Shown in pieces: positions 1 through 14,279 of a stretch of 64,000 nucleotides of DNA. A model generated the notes under the pieces. It was not told where the DNA came from and did no database searches. It saw nothing but the letters and a program-made list of their open reading frames with translations. The stretch is from Larus michahellis. Lineage: Eukaryota > Chordata > Aves > Charadriiformes > Laridae. Numbering within the stretch: position 1 is the first letter of the stretch; each line of letters opens with the position of its first letter. The stretch is from assembly GCF_964199755.1 (NCBI RefSeq), contig NC_133897.1, positions 74,562,080 through 74,626,079 on the forward strand, in the 5' to 3' direction. The position numbers were made by a program, and so were the translations under genes.

Positions 1-3000
1 AGATAAATCAAGTTCTAGGGGTTGTTGTTGAAAAAAACCCCAAGAATTTGTAGCCATTTCTTTTCCTTACTCAGGAGGATACCTTTTAAGTTGGAATCTC
101 CAACCCAAACTTTCAATAATGAATGTAATATGGCATGAAATAGGAAATAGATGTGTCAAATTGATTTCACATTCCTTTTTCTTTGAGGTGCTTGCTGCAA
201 GATTACATGCCATATTAATCAACACAGGTGCTTAAGTCAGACTTGGTTACTCTTTCTCAACTCTCAATATTTACTTCTCAGTTGGACTTATAAAAGATAG
301 ACAATTTAAGATGAATGATGATTACTCAACATGAGTAAAGAAAGGAAATGAAGCTTTGAATGTAGCATGCAGTCAGTACATACTGACTGTGTTAATGTAC
401 GTTCATTGTATTCAAAAAGCAGAGGGATATTTTACCATATTAGTTGCAAACAAGATAAAGTGTAAAGTTAGTATCTTTACATGCGGATATACTTTGCCCA
501 CATGCAGACATTTTAATATTCATTATCAATTAGAAGGTAGATTACTGAAAGCAGGAATCCTTTTTAGAAGGTACGGAATCCAATATTCTGTTATTCTGAC
601 TGACAACACCTCAGTTGATGAGTAGCATCATTGAAATAAGCTATGATACTTCACAAATAAAGTAGAATCTCCATCTAGAGAAAATTTTAATTATCTGGCC
701 TATGGACTTCCATAAGACTTCTGTAAGAGCTGCTGCAGTCATCACCATTTATATATTTACATGCCAGACTGGGAGGACCAATTTGAAACATAAGTGTTCA
801 GAAAATATTCAGAGGCAAGAATGACCTTGGAGCAGATCCTGAGAACGCTATTCAAGGGGAAGAGCATCCAGTTCCCCTAGAGCCTTTGTTCCACGTGAAA
901 TTAATTACACTATTAGCAGAACAAAACAACTAAATGTATCTAGAATCAGGTGGGCTTCAAACTGTTAGAACTGCTTACTAGAGCACAAAAATGGAACAAC
1001 ACTGCTGGCTTGGTGGAAAGGTCAGGGCCATTTTCATCTGTGTTTGGTATTCTTTGAACTTAGAGAATTATATTAGAGAGAGAAGAGACGCTCACATGCT
1101 AGCGCATCAAACTGCCTCGCTATTAAACTGGTGGCCTGGCACATTAACCACAAGATCCACCCATGAGTGGGAGTCCCCTTAAAGCTTTTTCACTGTTCCA
1201 GGAAGTAGCTGCACAGTTGAAGAACAGGGCTGTAAATATTAGATTAGATATAAATATCCCATACTGTCATGGGGAGTTTTGGAAGACACACTGTGAAAAT
1301 TCAACTAATGCAAGATTTTAGAAACTTTCCATTGTTGAATATTGTGAATGATTCAGCAGACCCGAGGCTATGCTTGAATAAAAAAAGAGCTGGAGAATGT
1401 ATCTAGTTCCTTTGGGTTAGTGCAAACATGCCCTGAGCTAGCCCTTTGCTTTTGCAGTCCCTGCACTACCATGTCTGTCAACTTGGGGTTTTTTCAGTAT
1501 GGGCTGAAATTTTGCAGTAGCATCTTCTGTTTGTAAAACATTACCTTCTGTTAGAAGAGTGAGAAGATACCTGAGATCCACCAGCAAACTACTGTCTCTT
1601 AAGTCACCACATGTGGTCTCCAACCATACCAGGAGAATAAGTTGTTTAGGTCAGAAGCCATTTTGACATTGTTGTGCATCCGTTTAAAACCTGAATGAAA
1701 TCAAGACCAAAAGCAAATTGTTGTGAAGCCCATGTTTCACACTCAAAACATTTATGGGAAAAAGAACCCAATCTATGTACGATGATTATTCTCTACACAT
1801 TTTCTTCTGAGCAAAAGAGAAGCTGGTCTTGCAAAGTCTAGGTACCTGCCACGGAGGATTAAAGAGTTATTTATTGTGGTGGTACCTTCAATATGAGCGG
1901 AAGTCAAAGCAAAATGAAAGGGCCAGTTTTACTAAGCACTTTTGTAAGAATCATTGTGCTGCATGTCTCCATTTGTCTCTCTTTCCTTCTAGTTATTGCC
2001 CTGTTGTCCTACGGTGCCCAGCATGCAAGTTAAACCTGAGTCTAGTCTTCTCAGCGGGCTAGCTGCAGATCAGAAGACTAAAACAGTGGGTTTCATCCTT
2101 TTGCAAAGAATAATGGCAAAGCATTTGTTACAGCCAGCACTACACAGCAACCTTTCTCAGAGTCCATTTTGGTACAGCTCTTCATCACAACCAGGAAAAC
2201 CACATCCTTTCTCAATGTGAACATATGACCTAGACTCCCAGTGTGAGGTGTGATTTCACTCTAAAAAAAACCAGAAAGACACATTTTGTAGTTGCAGCTA
2301 GCAAGGTAGTTAGATTGCTGATGCAGAGAGTAGGATATTGATGCAGAAGTTACTGAATCGGTAATGAAATTTATGTGTCTTTTGTTTTTAAGTACGGCAC
2401 AAATTAGAAGAAATGGAAAACTGAAAAGAGTAGTTTTCCTCTACCATATCTTTGCCTTCCGTGTGCATTCCATCAAATGAACAGGCTTTTCAGAAGTCCT
2501 GGGAAAAAGTTACTGGCTACTTTGAGCACTGAGATGCTTGACTGCAATGAATCATTTTCTGTTCCTTGCTGGACCAGGGAAGAGGCCACTTTGTATTTAC
2601 AGGATGAAAGTGGCAGAGGTCATGGCCGCCTAAGCAAGCAGGCTGTGACAATTTCACAATGGATGAATTTTCACTTGGCTGAACCTTAGGGACCGGAAAC
2701 TGGCCTGGATTTTCATACTACTATTACTCTGACTACCAAATCTCTCCTGCTCTCAAAATTCCTGGACCAAAATTTTACCTAGAAACAGCTCAAACACATT
2801 TTGAAGATGTGATGATTATTATTTTATGTGTTTTCTCCTCGGCATGTCTGGTTTCTGCCAGTAGAAACACATATGTGGATAGGGGAGATGTAGGTCTCAA
2901 AATCCAGCTCAGTTTTGCTGAGCCAGGACATTTCGGTATCTTGGCCACGACCCCAACAAATGTTCAGAGGTTGGATTCAAAAGTCTCAGGCACCCAACCC

Positions 3001-3429
3001 TCAGCCATCCATGCAAGGATAGGCATAATGTAATATGACCTATTGGGTAACCCTGTCTTCCTGGACTAGCAGCTATATGACAGCTGGGATACCCTGAGAT
3101 ACCTGTCCACAGACTCCATGCTCAGACAACCCAGTCCCATCCCTAGCAGACCCACATTTACTTTTGAAAATCTAGCCCTCAAACATTCACATGCTTAAGT
3201 GAACTGAACCTCCAACACACTTTGATTTTTTAGAAGGACGACACAGACCCGAGAGCAAGGGAAGTCCAGCTAGGGGCTATTTGTAGCATTACAACAGAGC
3301 CAAAGATATAATAAGGGTGATTCAGTGAAGATACAGCAGCCCCATCGAGCAATGTCCATGCTCTCCTATTAAGCAATATTGTCACAGCTGAGTAGCCAAT
3401 TGTCCCTGCCATTCAGCTCACGGCTGCCT

Positions 3430-3525
3430 GTACCTCTTTTGTGATCTTGAGCAAATCACCAAGTGCCTCAGTTTTCCTTCCTGCAAAATACTGATGATAC
3501 TACTACTCTATCTCAAAGAACAGCC
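3430..3525 (+). repeat. MIR-like ancient SINE fragment
   Basis: The segment resembles the MIR core: a stretch like 'gatcttgagcaaatcac', then 'gcctcagttttccttcctg', then 'caaaatactgatgatactac'. These correspond in order to the familiar MIR run of gacctt-gggcaagtcac, cctcagtttcc-tcatctg and taaaatgggataata. The copy is old and degraded. It was identified from memory of the family consensus, not by a search, so the boundaries are approximate. Confidence 0.6.
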
Positions 3526-6500
3526 AGCAGTTCAGAGAACACTGACCTACCACATACACCAGGGAAAAACCTGTAGTAGAGGATGCAGTAAATTTTCTTA
3601 AAGGCAAAGGACTACGTGATTGAGTAAGTGTATTACATCTCTGCCATATATAGTTCTAGGTCAATATATAATTAAACACTGGAAGATGTTCTTTTAACCA
3701 AAATTTAACCACAGTGTGGTCAATAAACCATTGACAGACTATAATGTGTGTAATCCTTCCCTTATTTTCATCTACTAAAGAGCACAGATAAATGAACTAA
3801 CTCCTGCAGCACTCCTTTTCTCATGTCAGTTGTGGTTGTGGTCCAGAGATGGGTTCATATTAGCATCTAACCTCATCTGGTCCAAAAGTGGCACTCTCCG
3901 CAATCAATTCAATTCTGAAAGCTTGAAGGCGAAGGGATCATAGAGTCATGAATAACAGGAAAAAAACTCAAGGGATGATTTTTCTAATGAAATGGAGCCA
4001 TGACATGAGCAAACAAGCCCCAAATTATTTTGAAAAGAAATCAGCCAACCTGACAAATAGGACAAGTTTTTTGTAAATAAATAATGGAGAGAGAAGGAAG
4101 CAAAATTCATCCAGCTTGTATTAGCCCTCTGTCTCTGAACTTTGGAACTTAATACTGCTATAAAAAGACAGGTCCTTGATTAGAGCGTAGGTAGTTGCTG
4201 CTTTGAAGGCTGGATTCACTTTTAAGTTAAATCTTTTCATACCCTGACAGATTTTTCTGTATCTAACTAACTACATCGTTCACGGTAAGCATTTAGAATT
4301 CATCTGTATGAATTCAGCTATATGTAGTAAATCAGAATTATTACCCTACAAATACAAATGCAACTGTCACCTACTTCAACATAAGCTTTATCAGCTGGAC
4401 TGGTCCCAAGAGACAAAAATCACTCATGAAACTGAGCAGCTTGTGGGTTCTCAAGACCACCAAGATCTTGCACGAATCAGACAGATACAGTCTTTAGCAT
4501 GTATGGCAAGTTTAATTAAGTGATTACATCATATATAGCTATAAAAATGGCATGCCTGATACATTTTAGATTATCTGGGGACACCTGCTTACATACAATA
4601 TATCTGAAGTCTAGATCCATGACTATATAAACATGTCACATGTGGTTTTGTTTTCTGAAATGCAGAACAAACCCTGCAAGAGAAAACAACAAAGACAAAC
4701 ATTAAAGCAGAGCTGAAAGCTGTCCAGAGTGGCAGGTGGAAAAATTCCTCTTTGCATCAGGTGTCTTTCATTGTATCACTGTGCAAAGAAAAGGCTGAAA
4801 GATACAGATGCACTTTTTATTTACCCGCATATTTGGGTGAAGTAGTGATAAACAGCAAGAAGGGATACAAATTCACAAGTTTTTAAGGAATACTTTTATT
4901 TTTCTAAAGAGTGAAATAATGAAATAACCACTGTCAACCTTAAAGAAGAGAACTGAGGTCAGGGAACAGAGCAGCCTCAAAGCCTGAGGGAAGAGGGCAG
5001 GAGGAGCACTTGCTACTCACCATATGAATGGCAAGCAAAGAGAAAAGCAGACCTGACCTTTCAGCGAGACCTGGAAACAGCCCCAAGAGCACTGGTCATT
5101 AAAACAAAACAAAACATACAAAAAGGCATTAAGAAAACCTCACTCCAATGGGAAGAGGAAGTGGTTTAAGGGGATTAGCTCCCAAAAAACAAAGCTCCAC
5201 TCTTCCTCAGACTGCAGAGGAGTCCCAGAAATATTCTTCTATAGCATTGATGGGGCTGTGAAAATGGACAAATGTTGGCAACCACTCAACAAATGATAGT
5301 AATGGGAGGTGACATCTCTGGACCTGTATCAGCTAGCACACAATTGTCTCATTTTCGTGGTGTGTCAGATTAAATTTAGGCTTTAGCACTTTGCTTGTCT
5401 TGTGCCGTTATCTCCTTTGCAGAGCAGAACACAGAAAAACATTTACAACTTTACACTGACTTTGACCTGCAAACACAAATGCCAGCCTGCAAAAACTAGT
5501 GCTGAATCATTTCTTTTTGCAGCTGCAACTTTTTTGCCCTCCTTCCTTTCCACGTCAAGCCATTTCTTCACGAGTGGCTCTCAACATATCTATATCACAG
5601 AAGCATTTGAGAAGATTTGGTGGATTTGTACTTGATGAGCGGCAGGGAATTTTTCTCAGCCAGGAGCCTTTTATGTTGGGCGAGAACCACAGTTCTCCTT
5701 TTCTGACAGTCCTTCTTGCACAACCTTAACAACAACTACAATAGCCTAGTAACCTGCTTCACAAAACTGAAACTGAAATGCCCTAAAATCTTGTGATGCT
5801 ACAAGCAGACCTAGTGGCAGGGCATTCATGGATATAAAATAGACATCAATTTTGCCTTGGCAAAAGACTGGGACAGCTGACTAAGTCTTCTCTATCTTGA
5901 GACTAAACAGATGATACACACCCACACTTGAGTCAGCTTTGCTAGGATCGGGATTACACCCTCTCATTCTTTTATTGAAGTAACAGCCTCTTCAGCTGTG
6001 CCAACCCAACTCATCTGGAAGTACTACAGTTGAGACCGGACACTTTAAAAGCATTGGTGCTTTATTTGAAGCTGGCATTAAGAGTCTGACGTCTTGCTGC
6101 ATAAAGGCAAAAAATATCAATTCCTTGAGCTTCAAAATTACTCAGAGATTTAAAATGGGAGAGAGTTTATGGACTTAAAACAGGGCTGAAGTTAAAGTCC
6201 CTGAAGTAGGTTAGTTGGTTGTGTGACTTCAGGATACTCTAAATTTGAATCTAAGACTCAACAGAGACTAGTTGTAGAGAGGGAGGGGAGTCATCAAAAT
6301 GAAAGCAGGCAATACAAGTTCCGGATAACTGCATGGGGACTTTTGGAGAAGAGGTATTGGTATGACTGCTAGATCAGATCTGAATTACTCTGAGTTTACC
6401 ACAGAAGAAGCAGAGATGTCTAATACCACCTACTTCTCCTCAAGCTGGAAATACCAGAAAAATTCCCTCTGCTTGTGGTATTTTGGCACTTCTGTGTTCA

Positions 6501-6774
6501 GAAGATCAGTATACAGAGATGAATAAAAATTAGTAAAGGCCTGAACCAGAGCTCCACCCAATATCCATACATTTGAGAACTCATTGCATCTGGTGCAAAC
6601 TTTGCTGATGAGTTCAATGGGAGATGGATGCAGGAGGAAAAAAAGCTACCGTGACTTCTCAAAACCTTCAAAAGCATAACTCTTCTGGACCATGGCTGTG
6701 TTGCACAAGTGGACAAAGGCTCATCAAGAAACCAGTTCAGTGAAGCACACACATATAAATGAATAAGGAGGGAC

Positions 6775-6808
6775 TTGAACACGTGCTTAAAGTTAAGCAC
6801 GTGTTCAA
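6775..6808. repeat. 34-bp near-perfect palindrome with two CACGTG E-boxes
   Basis: The 16-base arm at 6775-6790 is the exact reverse complement of 6793-6808, with two bases (AG) between. Each arm contains a CACGTG E-box, at 6780-6785 and 6798-6803. CACGTG is the core site of bHLH-ZIP factors such as USF, MYC/MAX and MITF/TFEB. The surrounding bases resemble an old dispersed amniote repeat with the pattern 'gcacgtgcttaaagttaagcac', so the symmetry may be inherited from that element and not be a local invention. Confidence 0.75.
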
Positions 6809-9800
6809 TCGCTCTGCTGAACACAGGGCACAGGTTCTACTCCCTTGCAGTCATTTCCCACTTGGAAACCCCTGTCAGTGAGAGAAAGGGGATGAAGGAG
6901 AGTTGTTTAGCATGATATTTTTAGATAGATTTTTAATGGAATATTTGTTAAGCTTTCTTCCACCCCGACTCCCCCCTGCCTGCTGTCTGGGTTTTGTGTG
7001 TGTTTTTTTAATGGTTAGCAATGCATCATAGTACGGCTGCTGTTTAAATATTTGCCTGAAAAAAATGTAGTCTGTGCTTAAGAAAAGTGGTTTGGCACAA
7101 ACTGGACATTTTCAAACATCCATTTACCAGATGGATCACTTTGTTCAATTACAAAGGAAAAAAAGATGGTGAAGGAGCTGAAAATCGAGTGGAATGTTCC
7201 TAAGCACACAGCATTGTTTACTATCTGCATGTCTCCTGGCATCCTGTGAGAAACTATCAATAAGCTCTTCAAAAATGTTCCTTTCCTTTAAAGAAGTCTG
7301 CATTTTTAACAATAATAAAAAGGCAGTAAATATACTCTACAATAGCCTGATGGAAAAATGTGCTAAAGTATTTCTATAAATCAAATGTAGCAGTTTGGCA
7401 TTAGCTCTGAGGCAGTAAATTTAGTAAATTAGGACCAGATGATTTTAAAATAGAATCTTACATAACTTTCTAGCATGATATATACATTTTTTAATTTAAC
7501 ACAAGTTTTTCTGTCTTCATAAAGTTATCTTGGCTGCTACCAGAATGTAGTTTCATCTTTAAGAACATATTTTTTGTTATTTATCAAGTGCAGAATGTTT
7601 TAAGTATCAATAAGGAGGGGAACAGATTTCCCAAAAGACAGAAAAGGCTATTATAATCTCTACTGATCCACGTAAGGTGTGGGGTGCTTTGTATCCCTAA
7701 TGCCCCTGACTATTTCTCTCTCATTATTTTGATTAATAATAGTCTATTTCTCTATCCATCTTCCTTTTCTTGCCCTCTTTCCATTTTCCCACAAATTCAA
7801 AGAAATGTCTCCCTTCATTCCTCCCTACAGTGCTTACAGCTCCTACAAATGCAACTTGGTCCAACAGACTTTTCTTTCTTCTCCTGCTTAGGTCAGGAGT
7901 CAGCATTTGGGACCTTACATTTCTTATGCTTTCCCACTTTCGATCTCTGTGCCAGAAGATCCGTCTCTGAGAAATAAGGAAAATGATACGATAACACCGG
8001 TCTAAGGAGCCTGTTCCACCATCTTCAGTCCAAACTTTTTGACCCTATCTACATATATGTACCTGAAACCTGCTCTCCTAGCACATCCTCTAAGCCAGCA
8101 CTTACACCACTAAATAGTCATGTCAGACCACCATAAGTTCTGGGGAGAGGAGATTGCATACATACAGCCTTCATGGTCTTCTTTTTGGGCAAACACTCAT
8201 CCATACCATGGTCTTTCACTGGAAGCAACAATTTCTGGAATAGCTACTGTGGATATCTACTACCACTCCATAGTAACTGGGTTCACTATGGCGCGATACA
8301 GTGCGTTACTTTTGAAAGCATGACTAAAGTCCTTTAACAGTGCCTATTTACTGCCTAGAGAGCCAGAGCCAATGCACTCTATCTCAAAACTTTAAAGGAC
8401 AGCCTCTCCAGTACCCTGACACTCACAGGGCTTTTTAGCAATGGCTTCCAGATGTACATTCTCCAGGACCTTATGGCACAACAACTGAGCTAAGCCCCTT
8501 CTCAAAAGCCATGAGCACACATGGAGACAGATCTTTACGTCTCCCAGACAGGGCTGAACTCTGAGGAGGTGAGGAGTCAAATCCTTGTGTCAACCCTTAT
8601 GACTCAAGCCCTCATCAGACGTCAGGAGCAAACATCATGAGTCAATTGAGATGTAAGGGAAAGGGCAGACAGAGAAGAGAACGTAGGTGTTGAAGGAGAG
8701 ACCAGAAAAGTGTTGTGTGCAGCCTTCCTTTTATGTGATCCCAAGACTGGCGCTTCTATCAGCTGTGCAAGTGAAAGTATTCAGTCTGAAGCAAGCTGAA
8801 GAATAACTGCGATGGATACTCGTGAGAGCTGAGCTATCAGCAGTGCTGCCTCCTTCAGCAGACACAGTCTACTAAGAGGAGCCAATTAAGTCAAAGCCAA
8901 GGCTCAGGATGCTGTGCGGTGTGGGCCAAATCCTGGTTGCAGTGAAGTCGAGGGAAGCTTTGCCAATGGGAACATGCTCTGTCCTTTTCACCCCGTCTTT
9001 GGCTACCCCGTTGCTGGAAGCATTCAGAGTTCGCAAATGATAGCAATGGAAAAGAGAGGGAACAGAGTTCCCACGTTCCTTCTCTTCTAGTATTGTTTCC
9101 TGAGAGTACTGCAACACGTAGTAATGCAATAATCTTTTCTTTAAGTGACATCGGACTGAATTGCTCGTTAAAAATAACAGAAAAGTAGGAGGGATTTGGA
9201 AATCAGTCATTTTCCTTTAAAGAATGATTTTGGGAGAGCAGACTGTAAACAGATTTAGATGGCAGCGAGGAGAACCATTTTTGGCAGTTCTGTGGAGATG
9301 CGAATTTACACTGAATATTAGATGAGAGTTTAAACACCAACATCCAAAGAAGAGAAAAATAAGTCAGACAGTATGAGACGTTTCACGTGCTGTTCTCTGT
9401 TGTTATGGATATAAACTGATGTCCACAGACCTGGTTGAGACGAAAGAGAGAAAAGATGATTGCTTTCCTATCATATATCCTCCCTCCAAACACCTCCAAA
9501 AGAAGCAAATTTCCCTGAAATTCCTCAAGCCTCAAAACACCTCCAGGCTGAGACTTCATGGGAAGCTTGGTGGTAAAGGCAAAACAGGAGTTTCCCCTTT
9601 GGAATGATTTTTTTTTTTTTAAGTCTCTAATTTGCATTTTATTAATTTTTCATTTTTGCTTCCCTCCTCCCACTGGAAAGAACTGGTTGCTGGCTACTGG
9701 ATGACAACTGAGCTGCTAGCCCTACCTGGGAGATATGCTTTTGGTGCTAAAAGAGAGTTGCTGGTGAGAGCAGGGGAGAGGGAAAACATGAATATATAAA

Positions 9801-10753
9801 ATATAGCAACAGCAGAATACCTTTGTTAAAAGAAGTGTGGGAGATACTCAACGAAAGATCCCTAAAAACAGAGAGAAATAACAGACTTTGCAAACAAAAT
9901 GGACACAGTTGACTAGTCCAGTCACAGGACGATTCCTTGGATGATATGTAAAACTGACGGACAATTTACAGTCAGGAGAGACTGTATTTTAGGGGCAGTT
10001 TTGAGTTTTTGCCAGGTTAAAGTACTATGTATTTTGCAAATCAGAGGGAAGGGGAGAATATTTGTACGAGGGCGTCTTTGGTCCTGGTTCCCTGAGATGG
10101 GGCTAAGATGCAGAAATGCTCTGTGTAGAGGATTCATGGGATTGCAGGGGTTTTGATGCAGTATTTTAAATCTTTGTAATATCCCTCTTTATATGCCATT
10201 TTCTTTCATCATGTTTCTGTACAACCTCATTCTACACAAATTCAGAGGAAAGTGCTAGCACATGTGTGTTTAGAAGTAGGGCTCTCCACCCTGTCGACTG
10301 CAGGAGTGGGAGTGCTGGAGGAGGGAACAGAGAGGCAGGCAGAAAGAGTATGCAGGAGCAGGGCACCAGAGACTGGAAAGAGCAGAGCCATGCGCTACCG
10401 CCCTCAAGGTAAAAGCTTCTGGATGCATATTACTGTGCACATACATATGGGGAGGTGAGAGAGGTGGTACCTCCTGAGATAAAAATGTACTGATGCTACT
10501 CTACAAAACCTTACTTTCTTAGGTATCAAACAGGATATCACAGGAAAGTGAACCTTTTTACTCCAGACCACTGTTTCCTACTTAATTGTCGACACTCCCA
10601 TGCCTGCTTTCATGAAGGGCTCCTTTGCAGGTGTGTTATGTGCTATTTGAGTCAGGACTTCATTCTCACAAATCTAGTATGCCCAATTCAAAAGAGCCTG
10701 GAGTGTTTCCAAACTGGAAACATAGTGCTGTGGTGAGCTGGTTGGCCTCCACC

Positions 10754-10922
10754 AAAAAAAGAAAATAAAAAAACAAAACAAAAGAAAGGAAGAGGAAGAG
10801 GAAGAGGAGAGGAGAGGAGAGGAGAGGAGAGGAGAGGAGAGGAGAGGAGAGGAGAGGAGAGGAGAGGAGAGGAGAGGAGAGGAGAGGAGAGGAGAGGAGA
10901 GGAGAGGAGAGGAGAGGAGAAG
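10754..10922. repeat. GGAGA pentanucleotide microsatellite
   Basis: From 10806 to 10920 the plus strand is 23 uninterrupted copies of GGAGA (115 bp). A purine-only lead-in of AAAGGAAGAGG type and an A-rich segment from about 10754 precede it. The tract is entirely purine on one strand and pyrimidine on the other, a composition known to form triplex (H-DNA) structures. The lack of any interruption suggests a young and length-variable locus. Confidence 0.95.
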
Positions 10923-12169
10923 AAAAACCTTACTCAATTCACTCCTGTTTTAACAATTTTAATACCTGGTGGAATAATGTAACATGATCCATGTTGATAA
11001 AATCTCAGCTCCAGAGTTTTGCCCAAACTAGGGAAAATTTAAGTAGAAAGTTCAGGTAAAGATCTGAGCTTTTGGGTGCCAGCACTATGACTTCTCACGA
11101 CTGCATGAAAAGCTTAACACGCCTAAGCTTTGTGCCTAAGTTTCTTGTCTGAGGCAATTCCGGTTCCAATTCTGGATTCCTTTCATCTTAAACGAGCTGT
11201 GATGCCTAAACATACATTTCCTCTTGAGCAACCTCCCTGTATTACATTTATTGTATTTCATCCACACAATTGTGAACTAGAGAGAACAGCCTTTTGCAGT
11301 CTCCATAGTTGTGCTATTTCTCAGCTTTTCTTAAGAAAAACAAAAAAATCCCTCTTTTGGCATCAGTATGTTGAATGGCATGCACGCCACACGTCTGGAA
11401 GCAAGCCTGGATTTTTTAACCCATGTATTAAAAATATTCAGTGCTGGAGGGGAAAATAAAGGAGTGTATTCTGCAAGCACAACTGTTAGACTGGTTTGTT
11501 TGTTTGGGAAATGAATAAGCCTTTGACAGTATCTCTGGAAGGAACAGGCCAGTGTGTGCTCCCTCCTGACATTCTTTTCCCTCTCCAGTCTTCCCTGCAT
11601 ACCTTACATTCTTCTTGCCCTCCCAACACCACCGGTTCCTGGGCAGGCAAGCACTGGGGACCCAGTCTGCCACAGTCCTGCATCCATCTTGAAGCCACCG
11701 GCTTCTGCCATCTCTCCTACCCAATGCACCGATGTTATCTGCACAGTGCAAATACCAAGGTTCACAGAGCTCTTACTTTCCCCAGCTTTGCAAAGTGTGA
11801 GTGGCAGCTCAGCTACGATTGCTGCCGTCTTCCACAAAATCCTGCCAAAGCTGCTGAGAACATGAAGTCCCCCTGACCCACGTGCTCTACACCAGCTGGA
11901 CGTCTGGGGACCTGCTGTGCTGCACGAACCTGGAAAAGTTATTCTTTTCCATCCTTACCGGCAGTTAGTACGCAGCTTTGGACCAGAGATAAATTTGCTT
12001 CATTTTAATTCTACGTTCTCTCCTTTCCTTTCCCCAGGGTGAGATGGGTCCCTCGTGCTGTTTTAATAGTGATTCCACCATTTCCCTTTCCCATGTTCAT
12101 TTTCCTCTGAGAAGGTGACCGCCTGCTTCTCATAACAAGTGAAAATTGTAGTGATATTTATTTTCCTCC

Positions 12170-12188
12170 TTTTTTTTTTTTTTTTTTT
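12170..12188. repeat. Poly(T) tract, 19 bp
   Basis: A run of 19 T lies in intergenic DNA. There is no adjoining recognisable retroposed sequence, so it may be a simple homopolymer or the tail of an unrecognised minus-strand retroposon. Confidence 0.9.
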
Positions 12189-14230
12189 AAACTGAACAGA
12201 CTTCAGTTTTCATTCACTGAGTCAGGCTGGTGGCTTAGCGATAGCCAGTGCCAGAATATCTGAACTCCAACTGCCTTCCATGATTTCTGAAGCTAACAAA
12301 GGCTGGATTCACTTTCAAAACCTTTTGGGTGGGAGGACACCAGTATGTATGTTTCTGGCTGGCATTTGAAGCAAAAGAGAGAGGACACAGGGAGCTGCAT
12401 TTATTCCCTTTATCTGAAGGAGGGTCACTAAACAAGGCCTTGATGGTTGACTTACAAAGTTAAATGAGCGTTTCCTGAAGAAACACTGCATAAAATGCCC
12501 CTCTTGAGAATGTGAACAGCTTTTGTGCTTTATTCTGAAAGGAGATGGGATGCCTGTAAGATTAGTTCATATATATTAAAGGAAATGTATAATTCTAGAG
12601 CAAGGCAAGTGAACTACCTCTGTGGTTAAAAGGCATCTAAGGTAGAATGGTGAAGGACAGTCAAAATTAAAAAGATACTTCTGTTAACAATTTTTATTCT
12701 CACAATTTGACCCTTATATTTAAACCTGATCACTACAGCAATCGCTACCCACCCCTCTGTCTGCCAGATCAGACTTCTGTTACTGCTAAATGGAATAGTC
12801 TGCTTGCTTGAAAAGATTTCCATCACTGGTCAAAAAAACAGAGCGGACTTTGTTTTGGTTTGCTGAAATGCAAAATATTCCCTTCTTTGGGTGAGAATGA
12901 AATCTTTTTCTCGTTATCTCCTAGTTAGGTGGGAGAGGGGGCCTTTCCATGCAGACAGACACAGAAGCCTGCCCACGCCAGTGGTGAATTTTTGTTAATG
13001 TTCTTTTCAGGAAACAGCAGCATTTCATCTTTTTTAACAGATTTGTCCAAGCAAGCAAATTCCACCACTCTATAAAACCATTCTATACTGAAAAATTCCA
13101 TGTACTGTGTACCCACTGAACACATCTGGGTAGTGTTATAGAGGCGGCAGGACCAAGGCTAATTACCAGGACTCCTTTGCTCATGAAGTGCAGTGGCACT
13201 ATAACTAGGTTAATTTTAATCCCAATCCCCTGGCCAAGTATCACAGCAAGAAGTGATGCAGATGCCGCACAAAATTATCCAAAGGATAGTTAGGGCTTTG
13301 TGCAGAGGAAAAAAGAAAAAAAAAAAAAAAAAAGATAGCTCAGTGTTTCCCAAACACAGAGCTCACAGACGCTTCCTGAAAAGACTCTCTCAACTGTGAG
13401 GGTGACACTCTGCTGTGTCTCTCCTTTCTCAGGTTGTGTCATGGGGAAAATAGGAACAAGGGATTTTTGTTTGAGTAACCTTTCAGAGCAGGATATCTGC
13501 CTCATGTTCTTCTCCTATCAATTGTCACAGGGTGATAGCTGGATGATTTGCTTCAATGGGTATTCCCTTCCCAGCCCATCTGACAGTTCCGTTTCATGTT
13601 GTGTGCAGAGTTGTGGTGAGCAAGCTGCAGAGCCTGGCTGACAAGCAGTCCCCTTAGCTGCCCCACCATTTCGCCTGCTGCCGTCCCCCAAATACCCCAG
13701 AACACCCAGAACACCAGCTGGCGATCAGGAGGGCACCCGGAGGATACAAACCAACAGTGTGGTGAGAAATAAAGCAAGCGCTAAGCTCACCAGAATGGTG
13801 TACAAGAGTAGGAGACAACGAGTAGTTTGTCCAAATGAGCGGAGAAATATTAATTGTCCTCAGCAAAAGCAAAGAAACAAAAGCCATTGATGCAGGCACA
13901 AGACAAAGTCACAGAACCCATTTGCTACTCTGCTAGAATTGCAGCGGCATAAAATACGAGGCAGTGAATCAAGCCATTGCTGTGCTGTGAAGCAAAAAGA
14001 CACATTACATGAATTACCCTCCCGAGAACTTCAATAGGGCCCTGTAGTTATAAATCCTGGTAATATAGCTCAAGCTGCCTCTACAACACAGACATCAGTA
14101 ACGCCAGGTCTTGGCTTCCTCATCAGCATGTTCCATTGTATAACTGAGCTGATTATCCAAGGCGACCAACTCAAAACTTTCCTAGACTATGCCTGAAATA
14201 CAATATTACATAGTAAAGGCACAGCAGTCG

Positions 14231-14279
14231 ACAACATCATCAAGAAGAGCAAAGTACAACATCATCAAGAAGAGCAAGT
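14231..14279. repeat. Tandem duplication of a 25-bp unit
   Basis: The 25 bases at 14231-14255 are followed directly by a 24-base copy at 14256-14279 that differs only by loss of one A near its end. This is a simple recent local duplication. Confidence 0.95.

Noticed and set aside
3930..3965. Possible minus-strand CR1 end (ATCATAGAGTCATGAA)
   Set aside because: Only about 15 bases resemble the CR1 terminus, and the diagnostic GGTTGGAAGGGACC block is absent.
6498..6824. 108-codon minus-strand frame
   Set aside because: It overlaps the E-box palindrome and bases resembling an ancient amniote repeat, and the peptide has no recognisable domain.
11428..11876. Cluster of overlapping frames on both strands upstream of the promoter
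   Set aside because: All reading frames are open at once, which reflects base composition; no recognisable protein or splice structure.
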